Shown piece after piece: positions 1-8,978 of a stretch of 64,000 nucleotides of DNA (position 1 is the first letter of the stretch; each line of letters starts with the position of its first letter). The translations under genes were made by a program, and so were the position numbers. The DNA is taken from the NCBI GenBank assembly GCA_029009095.1, contig JAQXJT010000041.1, forward strand, positions 1-64,000. The letters run 5' to 3'. The notes beneath the pieces are model-generated. The model was not told the origin of the DNA. It searched no databases and worked only from the letters and a program-made list of their open reading frames with translations. This DNA comes from a bacterium. GTDB taxonomy: Bacteria; Bacillota; Clostridia; Oscillospirales; Oscillospiraceae.

Positions 1-30
1 GAATTGAGGTAAGAGTAAGTAAAAGTAGTG

Positions 31-510
31 TTAACCGTTTCGTGACGTATACCATGCTTCTTTTTTATAACTGTCCCATGCTATGACAACCCTTTCAAAT
101 GTGAAGCAAACCGTGAAAAACGGATCTGCCGCCATTGCGTCAATAAAGTATATCTTTCTCTCTTTTATATCAAGGTCAAAAACAGTAATCCCGGTTTTTA
201 ATTGTTCCATAAAACGGCAATGGGCTTCATCATCAGAAAAAATAACCTGCGGCTCATTGGAATAAAACCTTCCGCTTTCATCCTTTTGCCACGCTCTGCC
301 CGGTTCGTATGAAATAATGTCAATTCCTTCAAAAGTAATGCAGGCACGCTCTATTTCCATATCGGTTTCAAACGGATTTTGCTCTGTGTTTTTATGAATA
401 TTTAAATAGTGTGCTATAACAGTAAGTTGATTATTGACGAAAGAATCAAAAGCAAATTCTGCGTCATGAAACTCAAAATCAGAAAGGCTGTTCACAGAAA
501 TATATTTCAT
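31..510 (-). CDS. Hypothetical protein, AT-rich gene at the window edge
   Basis: This is an uncharacterised 159-residue acidic protein without signal peptide or membrane segment. I recognise no domain with certainty. The N-terminal FEFHDAEF stretch resembles the FHD-type start of several small orphan or immunity-like families, but this is only a resemblance. A good ribosome-binding site (AAAGGCGGTG on the minus strand) precedes the ATG, and AT-rich promoter-like DNA lies upstream. Base and codon use differ sharply from the rest of the window: A/T-ending codons dominate here, whereas the genes from 836 onward are strongly G/C-ending. The gene sits just beyond the 3' end of tRNA-Pro, a classic island insertion position, so horizontal origin is plausible. 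Confidence 0.7.
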   Translation of the reverse strand: MKYISVNSLSDFEFHDAEFAFDSFVNNQLTVIAHYLNIHKNTEQNPFETDMEIERACITFEGIDIISYEPGRAWQKDESGRFYSNEPQVIFSDDEAHCRFMEQLKTGITVFDLDIKERKIYFIDAMAADPFFTVCFTFERVVIAWDSYKKEAWYTSRNG

Positions 511-559
511 AGCATCACCGCCTTTATGTTATTTTATAATATTTTATAGTTGCTGTAAA

Positions 560-602
560 GAAAAACCCTCTCTTGTCTTAGTAGACAAAAGAGGGTTTCT
601 TT
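560..602 (-). terminator. Rho-independent terminator of the tRNA-Pro unit
   Basis: An inverted repeat (AAACCCTCT...AGAGGGTTT with an inner TGTC/GACA pairing) lies directly downstream of the tRNA on the minus strand and is followed by a T-rich run. Confidence 0.85.
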
Positions 603-604
603 CG

Positions 605-680
605 TGGTCGGAGTGGCGGGACTTGAACCCGCGGCCTCTTGGTCCCGAACCAAGCACGCTACCAACTGCGCTACACCCCG
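605..680 (-). tRNA. tRNA-Pro, anticodon CGG
   Basis: The minus strand reads a full cloverleaf. The acceptor stem CGGGGTG pairs with CACTCCG (one G-U), the D-arm is GCGC...GCGT-like, the anticodon stem CTTGG/CCAAG holds loop TTCGGGA giving anticodon CGG, and the T-arm contains GGTTCAAGTCC. The CCA end is encoded at 605-607. It decodes CCG proline codons, which are frequent in this GC-rich genome. Confidence 0.97.
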
Positions 681-693
681 ATACTGCCGTGAC

Positions 694-722
694 ATTATAG
701 TGATTTTTTCCCCGCTTGTCAA
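694..722 (-). promoter_or_regulatory. Consensus promoter of tRNA-Pro
   Basis: On the minus strand a perfect TTGACA (717-722) is separated by 17 bp from a perfect TATAAT (694-699), placing the transcription start shortly before the tRNA. This is the only exact sigma-A consensus seen in the window. Confidence 0.9.
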
Positions 723-835
723 GTCCCTCGTGACTTTGCGGACGGGAAAGCGGGATGTTTGCGGATTTTATCTTGTCAAACGGCGGGGATTAGTATAGGA
801 TAATACCGCTGATTACCAACTGACAGGAGCAGAAT

Positions 836-2671
836 ATGGACAAGAGACTGGAACAGATCCTGCCCCGGGTGCAAAAACCCGCCCGCTACACCGGCGGGGA
901 GTACGGGCAGATCATGAAAAATAAGAACGATGTGGAGCTGCGTGTGGCGCTCTGCTTCCCGGACGTGTACGAGATCGGTATGTCCAATCTGGGCTTCCGC
1001 ATCCTCTACGAGTGCATCAACGCCATGGACGGGGTGTGGTGCGAGCGCGCTTTCGCCCCCTGGTTTGACATGGACAGGGAGCTGCGAGCCAACGGCCTGC
1101 CCCTTACGGCGTTGGAGAGCGGCGACGGGCTGGGGGAGTTTGACGCGCTGGGCTTCTCCATCGGCTATGAGATGGCCTACACCACCGTGCTGGAGATGCT
1201 GGATCTCGCCCACATACCCCTGCGAAGCGCCGACCGCCCGGGGCTGACGCCCCTGGTCTTTGCCGGCGGCAGTGCCTGCTGCAACGGCGAGCCCATGGCG
1301 GATTTCTTCGACCTCTTCGTGGTGGGCGAGGGCGAGGACGCGGACAGGGTGGTGCTGGAACTGCTCCGGAAGGCCCGGCGTGAGGGCTGGAGCAAGGCGC
1401 GGTATCTCCGCGCCGCCGCGGAGATCCGGGGCGTCTACGTGCCCTCCCTCTATGAGCCGGTCTACCGGGAGGACGGCACGCTGGCGGAGTTCCGTCCCCG
1501 TGAGGGCGCGCCGGAGACGGTGGTCAAGGCCATTATGGAGGATTTTGAACACAGCTGCTTCCCGGTGCGCCAGATCGTGCCTTCCACGGAGGTGGTGCAC
1601 GACAGGGTGACACTGGAGCTGTTCAGGGGCTGTATCCGGGGCTGCCGGTTTTGCCAGGCGGGACAGATCTACCGCCCCGTGCGCAGCCGCAGCGTGGAGA
1701 CGCTGGTGCGACAGGGCAAGGAGGCGCTGCAGAATACCGGCTACCAGGAGCTGACCCTCTCCTCGCTTTCCAGCAGCGATTACGAGGGACTCAGCGACCT
1801 CTGCGACGGGCTGATCGATTACTGCGAGCCCCGGGGCATCGGCTTCTCCCTGCCCTCTCTGCGGGCGGACAACTTCTCCATGGACATCATGCAGCGGGTG
1901 CAGAAGGTGCGGAAATCCGGCCTGACCTTCGCCCCGGAGGCAGGAACCCAGCGGCTGCGTGACGTGATCAACAAAAATGTGAGGGAAGAGGATCTGCTGG
2001 AGAGCTGCGCCGTGGCTTTCCGGGGCGGCTGGAACGGCGTGAAGCTCTACTTCATGCTGGGTCTGCCCACGGAGACCGATGAGGATGTGATCGGCATCGC
2101 CGAGCTGGTGGACAAGGTGGTGCATTGCTGGCGTGTCAGCGCGGCCAACAAGGCCCGGGGCGTGCGGATCACCGTATCCACCTCCTGCTTCGTCCCCAAG
2201 CCCCACACGGCCTTTCAGTGGGAGGCGCAGGTGACGAAGGAAGAGTATATGCGCCGGGTGACGCTGCTGCGCGAGCACATGAAGGCCCGCTCCGTCACCT
2301 ACAACTGGCACGACGCCGAGACCTCTCACACGGAGGCCGTCCTCTCCCGGGGCGACCGCAGGGTGGGAGCCATGCTGGAGAAGATCTGGCGCATGGGCGG
2401 CTATCTGGAGCCCTGGAGCGAAGGCTTCAGCTACCAGCGTTGGGTGGACGCCGCGGCGGAGTGCGGCCTCTCCATGGAGTTCTACGCCAACCGGCAGCGG
2501 AGCGAAGAGGAGCTGCTGCCCTGGGATCATGTCAACATGGGCGTGACCCGGGATTTCCTGCTCCGGGAAAAGCACAGGGCGGAAAAGGGGGTGCTGTCCC
2601 CGGACTGCCGCCATGGGTGCAGCGCCTGCGGGGCCGACAAATTCCTCAGGGAGGGCAAGTGCCATGGATAA
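836..2671 (+). CDS. TIGR03960-family B12-binding-like radical SAM protein
   Basis: This 611-residue protein matches the radical SAM family usually annotated TIGR03960. The N-terminal part, with a DVYEIGMSNLG motif, resembles a cobalamin-binding fold. The radical SAM cluster motif CIRGCRFC gives Cys266, Cys270 and Cys273 for the 4Fe-4S cluster. The C-terminus has a further Cys cluster (CRHGCSACG). No function is established for the family. The next gene starts 8 bp before this stop and encodes the DUF2344 partner that is fused to, or adjacent to, this protein in many Firmicutes, so the two probably act together, perhaps in RNA or protein modification. The nearby rplS fits a translation-linked context, but that is inference. 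Confidence 0.88.
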   Translation: MDKRLEQILPRVQKPARYTGGEYGQIMKNKNDVELRVALCFPDVYEIGMSNLGFRILYECINAMDGVWCERAFAPWFDMDRELRANGLPLTALESGDGLGEFDALGFSIGYEMAYTTVLEMLDLAHIPLRSADRPGLTPLVFAGGSACCNGEPMADFFDLFVVGEGEDADRVVLELLRKARREGWSKARYLRAAAEIRGVYVPSLYEPVYREDGTLAEFRPREGAPETVVKAIMEDFEHSCFPVRQIVPSTEVVHDRVTLELFRGCIRGCRFCQAGQIYRPVRSRSVETLVRQGKEALQNTGYQELTLSSLSSSDYEGLSDLCDGLIDYCEPRGIGFSLPSLRADNFSMDIMQRVQKVRKSGLTFAPEAGTQRLRDVINKNVREEDLLESCAVAFRGGWNGVKLYFMLGLPTETDEDVIGIAELVDKVVHCWRVSAANKARGVRITVSTSCFVPKPHTAFQWEAQVTKEEYMRRVTLLREHMKARSVTYNWHDAETSHTEAVLSRGDRRVGAMLEKIWRMGGYLEPWSEGFSYQRWVDAAAECGLSMEFYANRQRSEEELLPWDHVNMGVTRDFLLREKHRAEKGVLSPDCRHGCSACGADKFLREGKCHG

Positions 2672-3320
2672 GATCCGTCTCTCTTACATGCAGACCGGCC
2701 GGGCCATCTGGATCTCTCATCTGGACATGATGCGTATGCTCCAGCGGGCCATGAACCGGGCCAATATCCCCATCAAATACAGCGAGGGCTTCAACCCCCA
2801 CGCCATGATCTCCATTCTCCTGCCCCTGTCCGTGGGCACCGAGAGCTACTGCCAGCTGGCGGATATCCGGGTGAGGGAGGACGTGGATCCCGCCACGCTG
2901 CCCGGGCGGCTCAACGCCGTCATGCCCGAGGGCATCGAGGTCACCGGCGCCTGGGAGGAGGGGAGCAAGGCCGCGGAGCTTCAGCGGCTCCGTGCCCTCT
3001 GCCGCTGGGAGTACGACGGCCCCGCCGCGGAAAAGCTCCCCGCGCTCCGCGCCCTCTTCGAGCGGGAGCAGCTCATCGTGCAGCGCCGTACCAAGCGGGG
3101 CGAGGGGCCCTTCGATCTGCTGCCCCACACCCGGATCCTCTCCATGGAGGCCGAGGGCAACGCCGTTCTGGTCAGCTGCGAGCTCTCCGCTGCCGAACCG
3201 GTGGTGAAGCCGGAACTGCTGGGCAAGGCCGTGGAGGAGAACGCCCCGGAGCTGGCGCCCCGGGCGGCGCGCTGCCGCAGGGTGCGGATGCTGAAAAAGG
3301 ACGGCACGGAATTCCGCTGA
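2664..3320 (+). CDS. DUF2344 (TIGR03936) radical-SAM-associated protein
   Basis: This 218-residue protein carries the conserved family start with the segment SHLDMMRMLQRAMNR followed by YSEGFNPHAMIS. It is the typical partner of TIGR03960 radical SAM enzymes and in some species is fused to them. The ATG at 2664 is preferred over an upstream in-frame GTG because AGGGAGGGCAAG lies at ribosome-binding distance and the family begins here. It overlaps the preceding gene by 8 bp, which implies translational coupling. The biochemical role is unknown. The middle region is rich in charged residues and the protein appears cytosolic. Confidence 0.87.
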   Translation: MDKIRLSYMQTGRAIWISHLDMMRMLQRAMNRANIPIKYSEGFNPHAMISILLPLSVGTESYCQLADIRVREDVDPATLPGRLNAVMPEGIEVTGAWEEGSKAAELQRLRALCRWEYDGPAAEKLPALRALFEREQLIVQRRTKRGEGPFDLLPHTRILSMEAEGNAVLVSCELSAAEPVVKPELLGKAVEENAPELAPRAARCRRVRMLKKDGTEFR

Positions 3321-3348
3321 AAACGTCCCCGGATCGGGAAAAAAGTTC

Positions 3349-3377
3349 TTGCAATCCACAATATTTTGTGCTATCAT
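3349..3377 (+). promoter_or_regulatory. Promoter of rplS
   Basis: TTGCAA (3349-3354) and TATCAT (3372-3377) are spaced by 17 bp. The transcript would have a leader of roughly 90 nt before rplS. That leader (about 3385-3475) contains short GC-rich inverted repeats and could be an L19-type autoregulatory leader, but I cannot confirm the fold. Confidence 0.75.
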
Positions 3378-3475
3378 ATCACAGCCTGTGAAAAAGCAGG
3401 GTCATCAAGGCGGTCCGCTGCCGTGCCTTTGTGCGCTATACGGTAAGAACGTCTCAAGTAAAGGAAGGATTCAAC

Positions 3476-3820
3476 ATGGACCTCATTCAGACTCTTACTC
3501 AGCAGTACATGAAGCCCGAACTGCCCTCCATGAAGGTGGGCGACACCGTGCGTGTGACCCTCCGCGTCAAGGAAGGCAACCGCGAGCGTAACCAGGTGTT
3601 TGAAGGCACCATCATCGCCCGCAAGCACGGCGGCATCAACGAGTCCATCACCGTCCGGCGTATCTCCTACGGCGTTGGCTGCGAGAAGGTTTTCCCCGTG
3701 CATTCTCCCAGCATCGTCTCCGTGGAGACCATTCGTTCCGGTAAGGTGCGTCGGGCCAAGCTCTACTACCTGCGCGGCCGCGTGGGCAAGAAGGCGAAGG
3801 TCAAGGAACTCATCAAGTAA
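3476..3820 (+). CDS. rplS: 50S ribosomal protein L19
   Basis: This is the 114-residue bL19 protein of the large subunit, located near the 30S interface. Family hallmarks include VGDTVRVTLRVKEGNRER, FEGTIIARKHGG and the basic C-terminal YYLRGRVGKKAKVKE. An in-frame GTG exists 45 bp upstream, but ATG 3476 has the ribosome-binding site AAAGGAAGG at correct distance and gives the standard N-terminus. The gene is monocistronic: it has its own promoter and leader and a very strong terminator directly after the stop. Confidence 0.98.
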   Translation: MDLIQTLTQQYMKPELPSMKVGDTVRVTLRVKEGNRERNQVFEGTIIARKHGGINESITVRRISYGVGCEKVFPVHSPSIVSVETIRSGKVRRAKLYYLRGRVGKKAKVKELIK

Positions 3821-3837
3821 GTTCCGTGCCGGTAAAA

Positions 3838-3876
3838 CAGCCGGGAAGTACGCTTTTGTACTTCCCGGCTGTTTTT
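3838..3876 (+). terminator. Rho-independent terminator of rplS
   Basis: A perfect 14-bp stem (CAGCCGGGAAGTAC / GTACTTCCCGGCTG) with a 6-nt loop is followed by five T. Confidence 0.96.
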
Positions 3877-3900
3877 CTGCTTTTCCCCGGCAAAGCGGGA

Positions 3901-3929
3901 TTGCCATATCCCCGCGGGGGATTTATACT
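3901..3929 (+). promoter_or_regulatory. Promoter of the two-component operon with a dyad in the spacer
   Basis: TTGCCA (3901-3906) and TATACT (3924-3929) are 17 bp apart. The spacer contains the near-palindrome ATCCCCGCGGGGGAT, which is a plausible operator, possibly for the regulator encoded just downstream. Confidence 0.7.
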
Positions 3930-3959
3930 GTTCCCAACGAGAATCTGAGGAGGCGGCGT

Positions 3960-4637
3960 ATGCAGCAGATCGTGATCGTGGAAGACGACAGAGGATTGAG
4001 CGTGGGGCTGGGCAAGGCACTGCGGGGAGAGGGACGGTCGGTGTGCGAGTGCTACAGCCTCCGGGAAGCCCGGCAGCAGCTCGCACTGGGAGACCCGGCG
4101 CTGGTGCTGCTGGATGTGGGGCTTCCTGACGGCAGCGGGCTGGAGCTGCTGCGGGAGATCCGGGCGCGGACGGCGTCTCTGCCCGTGATCCTGCTCACCG
4201 CCAATGACACGGACGCAGAGGTGGTGGAGGGGCTGGAGAGCGGCGCGGACGACTACATCACCAAGCCCTTCTCCCTCTCGGTGCTCCGGGCCCGGGTGAA
4301 TGCCCGGCTGCGCCAGAGCGCCCCGGCGGAGAAAAGCGGGGTCTATACGAGCCGCCGCTTCTCCTTTGACTTTCCCGCCATGCGCTTTTTCTCCGACGGG
4401 CAGGCCGTGGAACTGAGCAAGACCGAGCAGCGGCTGCTGCGGCTGCTGGTGGAGCACAGGGGTGTCACGCTGTCCCGGGAGGTGCTGCTGGATCGGGTCT
4501 GGACGGACGGGGCGGAGTTTGTGGAGGAGAACGCCCTCTCGGTGACCATCAAGCGCCTCCGGGACAAGCTGGACGCCCGGAAGGAGATCAAAACGGTGTA
4601 CGCTCTTGGCTACTGCTGGGAGGACGGGCATGATTGA
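3960..4637 (+). CDS. OmpR/PhoB-family response regulator
   Basis: This is a 225-residue DNA-binding response regulator. The receiver domain (about residues 1-118) has the acidic pair in IVEDD, the phosphoacceptor Asp52 in LLDVGLPDG, the conserved Thr in LLTAND and the Lys in TKPF. The C-terminal winged-helix domain (about 130-225) contains LSKTEQRLLRLL and VTIKRLRDKL. ATG 3960 follows GAGGAGGCGGCGT. It overlaps the kinase gene by 8 bp and is followed by an FtsX-type ABC transporter. That order matches systems that sense antimicrobial peptides or envelope stress and control their own transporter, so that is the likely role. Confidence 0.93.
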   Translation: MQQIVIVEDDRGLSVGLGKALRGEGRSVCECYSLREARQQLALGDPALVLLDVGLPDGSGLELLREIRARTASLPVILLTANDTDAEVVEGLESGADDYITKPFSLSVLRARVNARLRQSAPAEKSGVYTSRRFSFDFPAMRFFSDGQAVELSKTEQRLLRLLVEHRGVTLSREVLLDRVWTDGAEFVEENALSVTIKRLRDKLDARKEIKTVYALGYCWEDGHD

Positions 4638-5529
4638 TACGGCCTATTTTGTCGCCGCCGCCGCGCTGGCGCTGTCCGCTCTGACGGCGGCGGGATACAG
4701 ACGGCGGACAAAGCGAACCTTCGAGAGCATCGAGTGGATGCTGGGAGAGGCCATGGAGGACCGCTTCACCGAGGAGAGCTTCGACGAGAGCCGCCTCTCC
4801 GCTCTGGAGACGAAGTTTGCCCACTATCTGGCCGCCTCTGCCTCCTCCTCCCGGCAGATCGCCGCCGAGCGGGAAAAGATCCGGCGGCTGATCGCGGACA
4901 TCTCCCACCAGACCAAGACCCCCATCGCCAATCTCCTCCTCTACAGCGAGCTGCTGGAAGAGTGCGGCCTGCCCGAGGAGCAGCGCGCCAGCGTGGAGGC
5001 CATCCACCGGCAGTCCGAACAGCTGAGCTTTCTCATCGACGCCCTCATCAAGCTCTCCCGGCTGGAAAACGGCATCCTGACCCTGACTCCCCGGCGCTGC
5101 CCCGTGCAGCCGCTGCTGGACTCCTTGCAGGAGCGCTTCGCGCCCAGGGCGGAGGAAAAGGGACTCTGCCTCCGAATGGAGGACACGGAGGAGCAGGCCG
5201 TCTTTGACCCCAAGTGGACGGCGGAGGCTCTGGGCAATCTGGTGGACAACGCCATAAAATATACCTCCGCCGGGGGCGTGAGCATCGCGGTGCGCCGCTA
5301 CGAGCTTTTTGTCCGGATCGATGTGAGCGACACGGGCATCGGCGTGGGGGAGGAGGAGCTGCCTAGGATCTTCACCCGGTTTTACCGGGGCGAGGCGGTG
5401 CGGGAACAGGAGGGCGTGGGCGTGGGGCTCTACCTGGCCCGGGAGATCGCTGCGGGAGAGGGCGGGTACATCAAGGCCGCCTCCGTTCCCGGCCGGGGCT
5501 CCACCTTTTCGCTGTTCCTCCCCGCGTAA
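4630..5529 (+). CDS. Sensor histidine kinase with minimal sensor region
   Basis: This is a 299-residue kinase with a single N-terminal hydrophobic segment (about residues 3-22) and no extracytoplasmic sensor domain. The H-box contains His93 in ISHQTKTP. The HATPase domain shows the N-box LGNLVDNAIKY, the G1 motif DTGIGV and the G2 motif GVGVGLYLAREI. Kinases with such short membrane anchors usually depend on an accessory partner for sensing, often the ABC transporter they control (as for BceS/VncS-type kinases). The transporter encoded next is the obvious candidate, by inference. ATG 4630 lies inside the end of the regulator gene. Confidence 0.92.
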   Translation: MIDTAYFVAAAALALSALTAAGYRRRTKRTFESIEWMLGEAMEDRFTEESFDESRLSALETKFAHYLAASASSSRQIAAEREKIRRLIADISHQTKTPIANLLLYSELLEECGLPEEQRASVEAIHRQSEQLSFLIDALIKLSRLENGILTLTPRRCPVQPLLDSLQERFAPRAEEKGLCLRMEDTEEQAVFDPKWTAEALGNLVDNAIKYTSAGGVSIAVRRYELFVRIDVSDTGIGVGEEELPRIFTRFYRGEAVREQEGVGVGLYLAREIAAGEGGYIKAASVPGRGSTFSLFLPA

Positions 5530-5561
5530 GGGCAATTCTTTCAAAACCGATAGAATTGCCC
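5530..5561 (+). repeat. Inverted repeat after the kinase gene
   Basis: GGGCAATTCT (5530-5539) and AGAATTGCCC (5552-5561) form a perfect 10-bp stem without a following T-tract. It starts at the last base before or within the stop region of the kinase gene and precedes the terminator-like hairpin at 5602. Confidence 0.7.
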
Positions 5562-5601
5562 GCCCCGCGGACAGATTGTGGAAAGAATCGTGTGCGATAC
5601 T

Positions 5602-5642
5602 CTGTATGGCGGCGGGGGAAGCTCAACGCCATACAGTTTTTT
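5602..5642 (+). terminator. Terminator/attenuator directly upstream of the ABC transporter
   Basis: A perfect 10-bp stem (CTGTATGGCG / CGCCATACAG) with a 15-nt loop is followed by six T. It ends only 17 nt before the ATG of the ATPase gene, leaving room for a ribosome-binding site but no promoter. Conditional read-through is therefore possible. Confidence 0.88.
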
Positions 5643-5659
5643 CCGGGAGGTAAAAGGCA

Positions 5660-6331
5660 ATGGCCATTTTGGAAACGGCGGATCTCAGCAAGATCTACGG
5701 ACAGGGCGACACGGCGGTGCGCGCCCTGGACGGGGTGAGTATCAAGGTGGAAAAGGGCGAGTTTGTGGCGGTGGTGGGCACCTCGGGCAGCGGCAAGTCC
5801 ACGCTGCTGCACATGCTGGGCGGGCTGGATCGCCCCACCTCCGGCTCCGTCATGGTGGATGGCAAGGACATCGTCCTTCTGCGGGACGAGGAGCTGACGA
5901 TCTTCCGCCGGAGAAAGATCGGATTTGTGTTCCAGAACTACAATCTGGTGCCGGTGCTGAATGTATACGAGAACATCGTGCTGCCCGTGGAGCTGGACGG
6001 GGTGGAGCCGGACGAGACATACATCCGGGGCATCGTGGCTACGCTGGGGCTGGAGAGCAAGCTCACCAGCCTTCCCGGCCAGCTCTCGGGCGGACAGCAG
6101 CAGCGGGTGGCCATCGCCCGGGCTCTGGCGGCCAAGCCCGCCATTCTGCTGGCCGATGAACCCACGGGCAACCTGGACTCCCGCACCAGCCAGGACGTGC
6201 TGAGCCTGCTGAAGGTCAGCGGGCAGAAATACCAGCAGACCATGGTGATGATCACCCACAACGAGGAGATCGCCCAGATGGCCGACCGGATCATCCGCAT
6301 CGAGGACGGGCGGATCGTGGAGAGGCGGTGA
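5660..6331 (+). CDS. ABC transporter ATP-binding protein, LolD/MacB-type
   Basis: This 223-residue ATPase has Walker A (GTSGSGKST, about residue 40), Q-loop FVFQNYNL, signature LSGGQQQR, Walker [12 protein letters not shown] and the switch His in MITHN. It belongs to the class that partners FtsX/MacB-type permeases, which couple ATP hydrolysis to mechanotransmission or to release of peptides and lipids rather than classical transport. The permease follows after 4 bp. GGGAGGTAAAAGG supplies the ribosome-binding site. Together with the upstream two-component genes it forms a likely self-regulated peptide-resistance or stress module. The substrate is unknown. Confidence 0.93.
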   Translation: MAILETADLSKIYGQGDTAVRALDGVSIKVEKGEFVAVVGTSGSGKSTLLHMLGGLDRPTSGSVMVDGKDIVLLRDEELTIFRRRKIGFVFQNYNLVPVLNVYENIVLPVELDGVEPDETYIRGIVATLGLESKLTSLPGQLSGGQQQRVAIARALAAKPAILLADEPTGNLDSRTSQDVLSLLKVSGQKYQQTMVMITHNEEIAQMADRIIRIEDGRIVERR

Positions 6332-6335
6332 GGGC

Positions 6336-8861
6336 ATGAACGTAGCGAACAGAAAGGCCATCGCCCGGCTCTCGGCCCGCTCACTCCGGGCGGACAAAAA
6401 GCGCAATCTGGTGGCCATCTGCGCCATCGTGCTGACAGCCACGCTGTTTACCGCCCTCTTCGCCGTGGGCGGCGGCGTGATGAACGCCATGCAGGAGGCC
6501 ACCATGCGCATGGTGGGCACCAGCGCCCACGGGGGATTCAAGTTCCTGACGCAGCAGCAGTACGACATCGTGGCGGCGGACGAAAAGGTCAGGGACATCT
6601 CCTATAACATCATCCTCGGCGTGGCGGAGAATGAGGAACTGGCCAAGACCTATACGGAGATCCGCTATACCGAGGAGAAAAGCGCCCGCTGGGGCTTTTC
6701 CATGCCCACCACCGGCACGCTCCCGGTGGAAAAATATGACCTGGCCACGGACACCGCCGTGCTGGACGCGCTGGGCGTGCCGCACCGGCTGGGGGAGAGC
6801 GTGGAATTGACCTATACGGCCCGGGGCGTCCGCCACACCCAGCGCTTTACCCTCTGCGGTTTCTGGGAGGGCGACGTGGCGCTGGGCGCTCACGAGGCTT
6901 TCGTATCCCGCGCCTATTCCGACGAGGCGGTCCCTGTGGCCACCGTGCCGCCCTACGAGAGCGGGGATCTCTCCTTCGCCGGTACCATCAACCCCGCCCT
7001 GTGGTTCAGTTCCTCCTGGGATATCGAGGGACAGATGGAGGCGCTCAAGGAGCGCTGCGGCTTTGACAGCCGGGTGAACGAGGGCGTCAACTGGGCCTAC
7101 GCCGGGGAGAGCGTGGACTATACCACGCTGGTTCTGGTGGCCATGATGCTGCTGCTGATCCTGGGGAGCTGCTACCTCATCATCTACAACGTGTTCCAGA
7201 TCTCCGTGAGCCGGGACATCCGCTTCTACGGGCTGCTGAAGACCATCGGCACCACGCCCCGCCAACTGCGGCGTCTGGTGCGGAGGCAGGCATATTCCCT
7301 CTGTCTGGCAGGTATCCCCCTGGGTCTGGGACTGGGCTTTCTGGTGGGGTGGGTGCTGATGCCCGTGATACTGAGCAGCACCACCATCTCGGGAGAGTAC
7401 CGCCCGGCGAGCAGCCCTCTGATCTTCTTGTCCGCCGCCCTCTTTGCCCTGCTCACCGTGCGTCTCAGCTGCATCCGTCCCTGCCGCCTGGCCGGGCGCG
7501 TCTCGCCCGTGGAGGCGGTGCGCTACACGGGCGTGGACGGAGGGAAGCAGAAAACGGCCGGCACCCACCGGGTGACGCCTCTGCGCATGGCCGCGGCCAA
7601 TCTGCGCCGGGACGGGAAAAAGGCCGCCGTGGTGGTGCTGTCGCTGTCCCTCTCGCTGGTGCTGCTCAACGCCACCGCCAGCATCGTCCGGGGCTTCGAC
7701 GGGGAAAAGTACCTGAGAGAACGGGCCGCCACGGACTTCTTCATCAAGGACAACAGCCTGGTGAACACCTGGACCTCCGCCTTTATTCTCGACGGGGTCG
7801 ATCCAGACACCGTCCGGGAGATCGGAGCGCTGCCGGGGCTGGAGCGCGCCGGCTGCGTCTGGAGCAGCTTGGGAGAGCACACGCTCAGCGACAGCGCTTA
7901 CGAAAGGACGGAGAAGATCCAGGACGAGTACGCCGAGGAGTTTCAGAACCCCTATGCCACGGAGGCCCTGAGGAAGCTGGAGCAGGAGCGGAAGATCTCG
8001 CAGTTTGTGAGCGGTATGGACGAGTGCCTCTGGGATGAAATGGAGATGGCCGGCGGGGCGAAGCTCGACTATGAGAAATTCCGCAGCGGCGAGTATGTGG
8101 TGGTCACCGCCTGGGACAGCGAGGGGAAGGAGCCCTACTATCTGCCGGGGGAGCGCGTAACGGTGGACTTTGGCAACGGGAATCGGAAAAGCTATACCGT
8201 TCTGGCCGCCGGCGACATCCCTTACGCGCTGAGCGAGAGCTTTTCCGGGTATATGGACATCCGCTTCACCCTGCCCGCGGAGGAATATCTCCGGCAGGTA
8301 GGGGAGCGCGGCGCCATGGTCGTGGCCTTTGATGTGGACGAGGAGCACACGGCGGCGACGGAGGAGTGGTGCGAGGGCTATACCGAACAGGTCAAACCGC
8401 AGCTGGCCTATGTCTCCCGCAGCACGCTGATGGAGGCCTTTTCCCGGAACCAGCGGATGTTCGGGGGGGTGGGCGGCGCCCTCTCCGCCATCCTGGCGCT
8501 CATCGGCATCCTGAATTTCACCAACGCCATCATCACCTCCGTGGACAGCCGCCGCCGGGAGCTGGCGGTGCTGCAAAGCATCGGCATGACCGGGGGACAG
8601 ATGAAGAAGATGCTCCGGGGGGAGGGCCTGCTCTACATGGCGGCGACCCTCACCGTGGCGCTCACGTTCGGCAGCGGCATCGCCTATGTGCTCGTCAAAC
8701 TCCTCACCCGGGAGATGTGGTACTTCACCTGGCACTTCTCGGCCATGCCTCTGCTGTACAGCGCGCCCTTCCTGCTGCTCTCGAGCATCCTTGTTCCCTC
8801 TTTGAGCTACCGTGCCATGAGCCGGTACACGGTCACCGAGCGGCTTCGCACGGCAGAGTAA
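6336..8861 (+). CDS. FtsX-like ABC transporter permease, large
   Basis: This 841-residue integral membrane protein has about eight transmembrane segments in two FtsX/MacB-type cores. One segment is at the N-terminus (about 28-50), three lie around 265-385, one near 430, and three lie in the last 140 residues. Large extracytoplasmic loops lie between about 50-260 and 450-690. The first loop would be the sensory or substrate-binding domain. It pairs with the preceding ATPase. The large loops resemble those of Vex- or Bce-like exporters, but the size and topology do not clearly fit BceB, so the substrate remains open. A terminator follows the gene. Confidence 0.9.
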   Translation: MNVANRKAIARLSARSLRADKKRNLVAICAIVLTATLFTALFAVGGGVMNAMQEATMRMVGTSAHGGFKFLTQQQYDIVAADEKVRDISYNIILGVAENEELAKTYTEIRYTEEKSARWGFSMPTTGTLPVEKYDLATDTAVLDALGVPHRLGESVELTYTARGVRHTQRFTLCGFWEGDVALGAHEAFVSRAYSDEAVPVATVPPYESGDLSFAGTINPALWFSSSWDIEGQMEALKERCGFDSRVNEGVNWAYAGESVDYTTLVLVAMMLLLILGSCYLIIYNVFQISVSRDIRFYGLLKTIGTTPRQLRRLVRRQAYSLCLAGIPLGLGLGFLVGWVLMPVILSSTTISGEYRPASSPLIFLSAALFALLTVRLSCIRPCRLAGRVSPVEAVRYTGVDGGKQKTAGTHRVTPLRMAAANLRRDGKKAAVVVLSLSLSLVLLNATASIVRGFDGEKYLRERAATDFFIKDNSLVNTWTSAFILDGVDPDTVREIGALPGLERAGCVWSSLGEHTLSDSAYERTEKIQDEYAEEFQNPYATEALRKLEQERKISQFVSGMDECLWDEMEMAGGAKLDYEKFRSGEYVVVTAWDSEGKEPYYLPGERVTVDFGNGNRKSYTVLAAGDIPYALSESFSGYMDIRFTLPAEEYLRQVGERGAMVVAFDVDEEHTAATEEWCEGYTEQVKPQLAYVSRSTLMEAFSRNQRMFGGVGGALSAILALIGILNFTNAIITSVDSRRRELAVLQSIGMTGGQMKKMLRGEGLLYMAATLTVALTFGSGIAYVLVKLLTREMWYFTWHFSAMPLLYSAPFLLLSSILVPSLSYRAMSRYTVTERLRTAE

Positions 8862-8877
8862 AATTTCACATTCCCAC

Positions 8878-8913
8878 GGGGCGGATGGCAGCATCCGCCC
8901 CTCCTGTATTTTT
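8878..8913 (+). terminator. Terminator after the ABC permease gene
   Basis: A 10-bp stem (GGGGCGGATG / CATCCGCCCC) with a 4-nt loop is followed by the T-rich run TCCTGTATTTTT. Confidence 0.85.
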
Positions 8914-8917
8914 GTGG

Positions 8918-8947
8918 TTGCGAAATCCGTGCATATGGGTGTATAAT
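8918..8947 (+). promoter_or_regulatory. Promoter of the lepB operon
   Basis: TTGCGA (8918-8923) and a perfect TATAAT (8942-8947) are spaced 18 bp, immediately after the preceding terminator. Confidence 0.82.
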
Positions 8948-8978
8948 ACCTTGTTGAATTCTGTTTATCAGAGGACGG

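Noticed and set aside
776..2665. 629-codon open frame antisense to the radical SAM gene
   Set aside because: It mirrors third-position GC bias of the + strand gene, has no ribosome-binding site and translates to a low-complexity His/Pro/Leu/Gly-rich protein.
3385..3475. Known riboswitch or L19 leader before rplS
   Set aside because: A leader is likely, but I could not verify the defined fold by eye, so it is noted only with the promoter.
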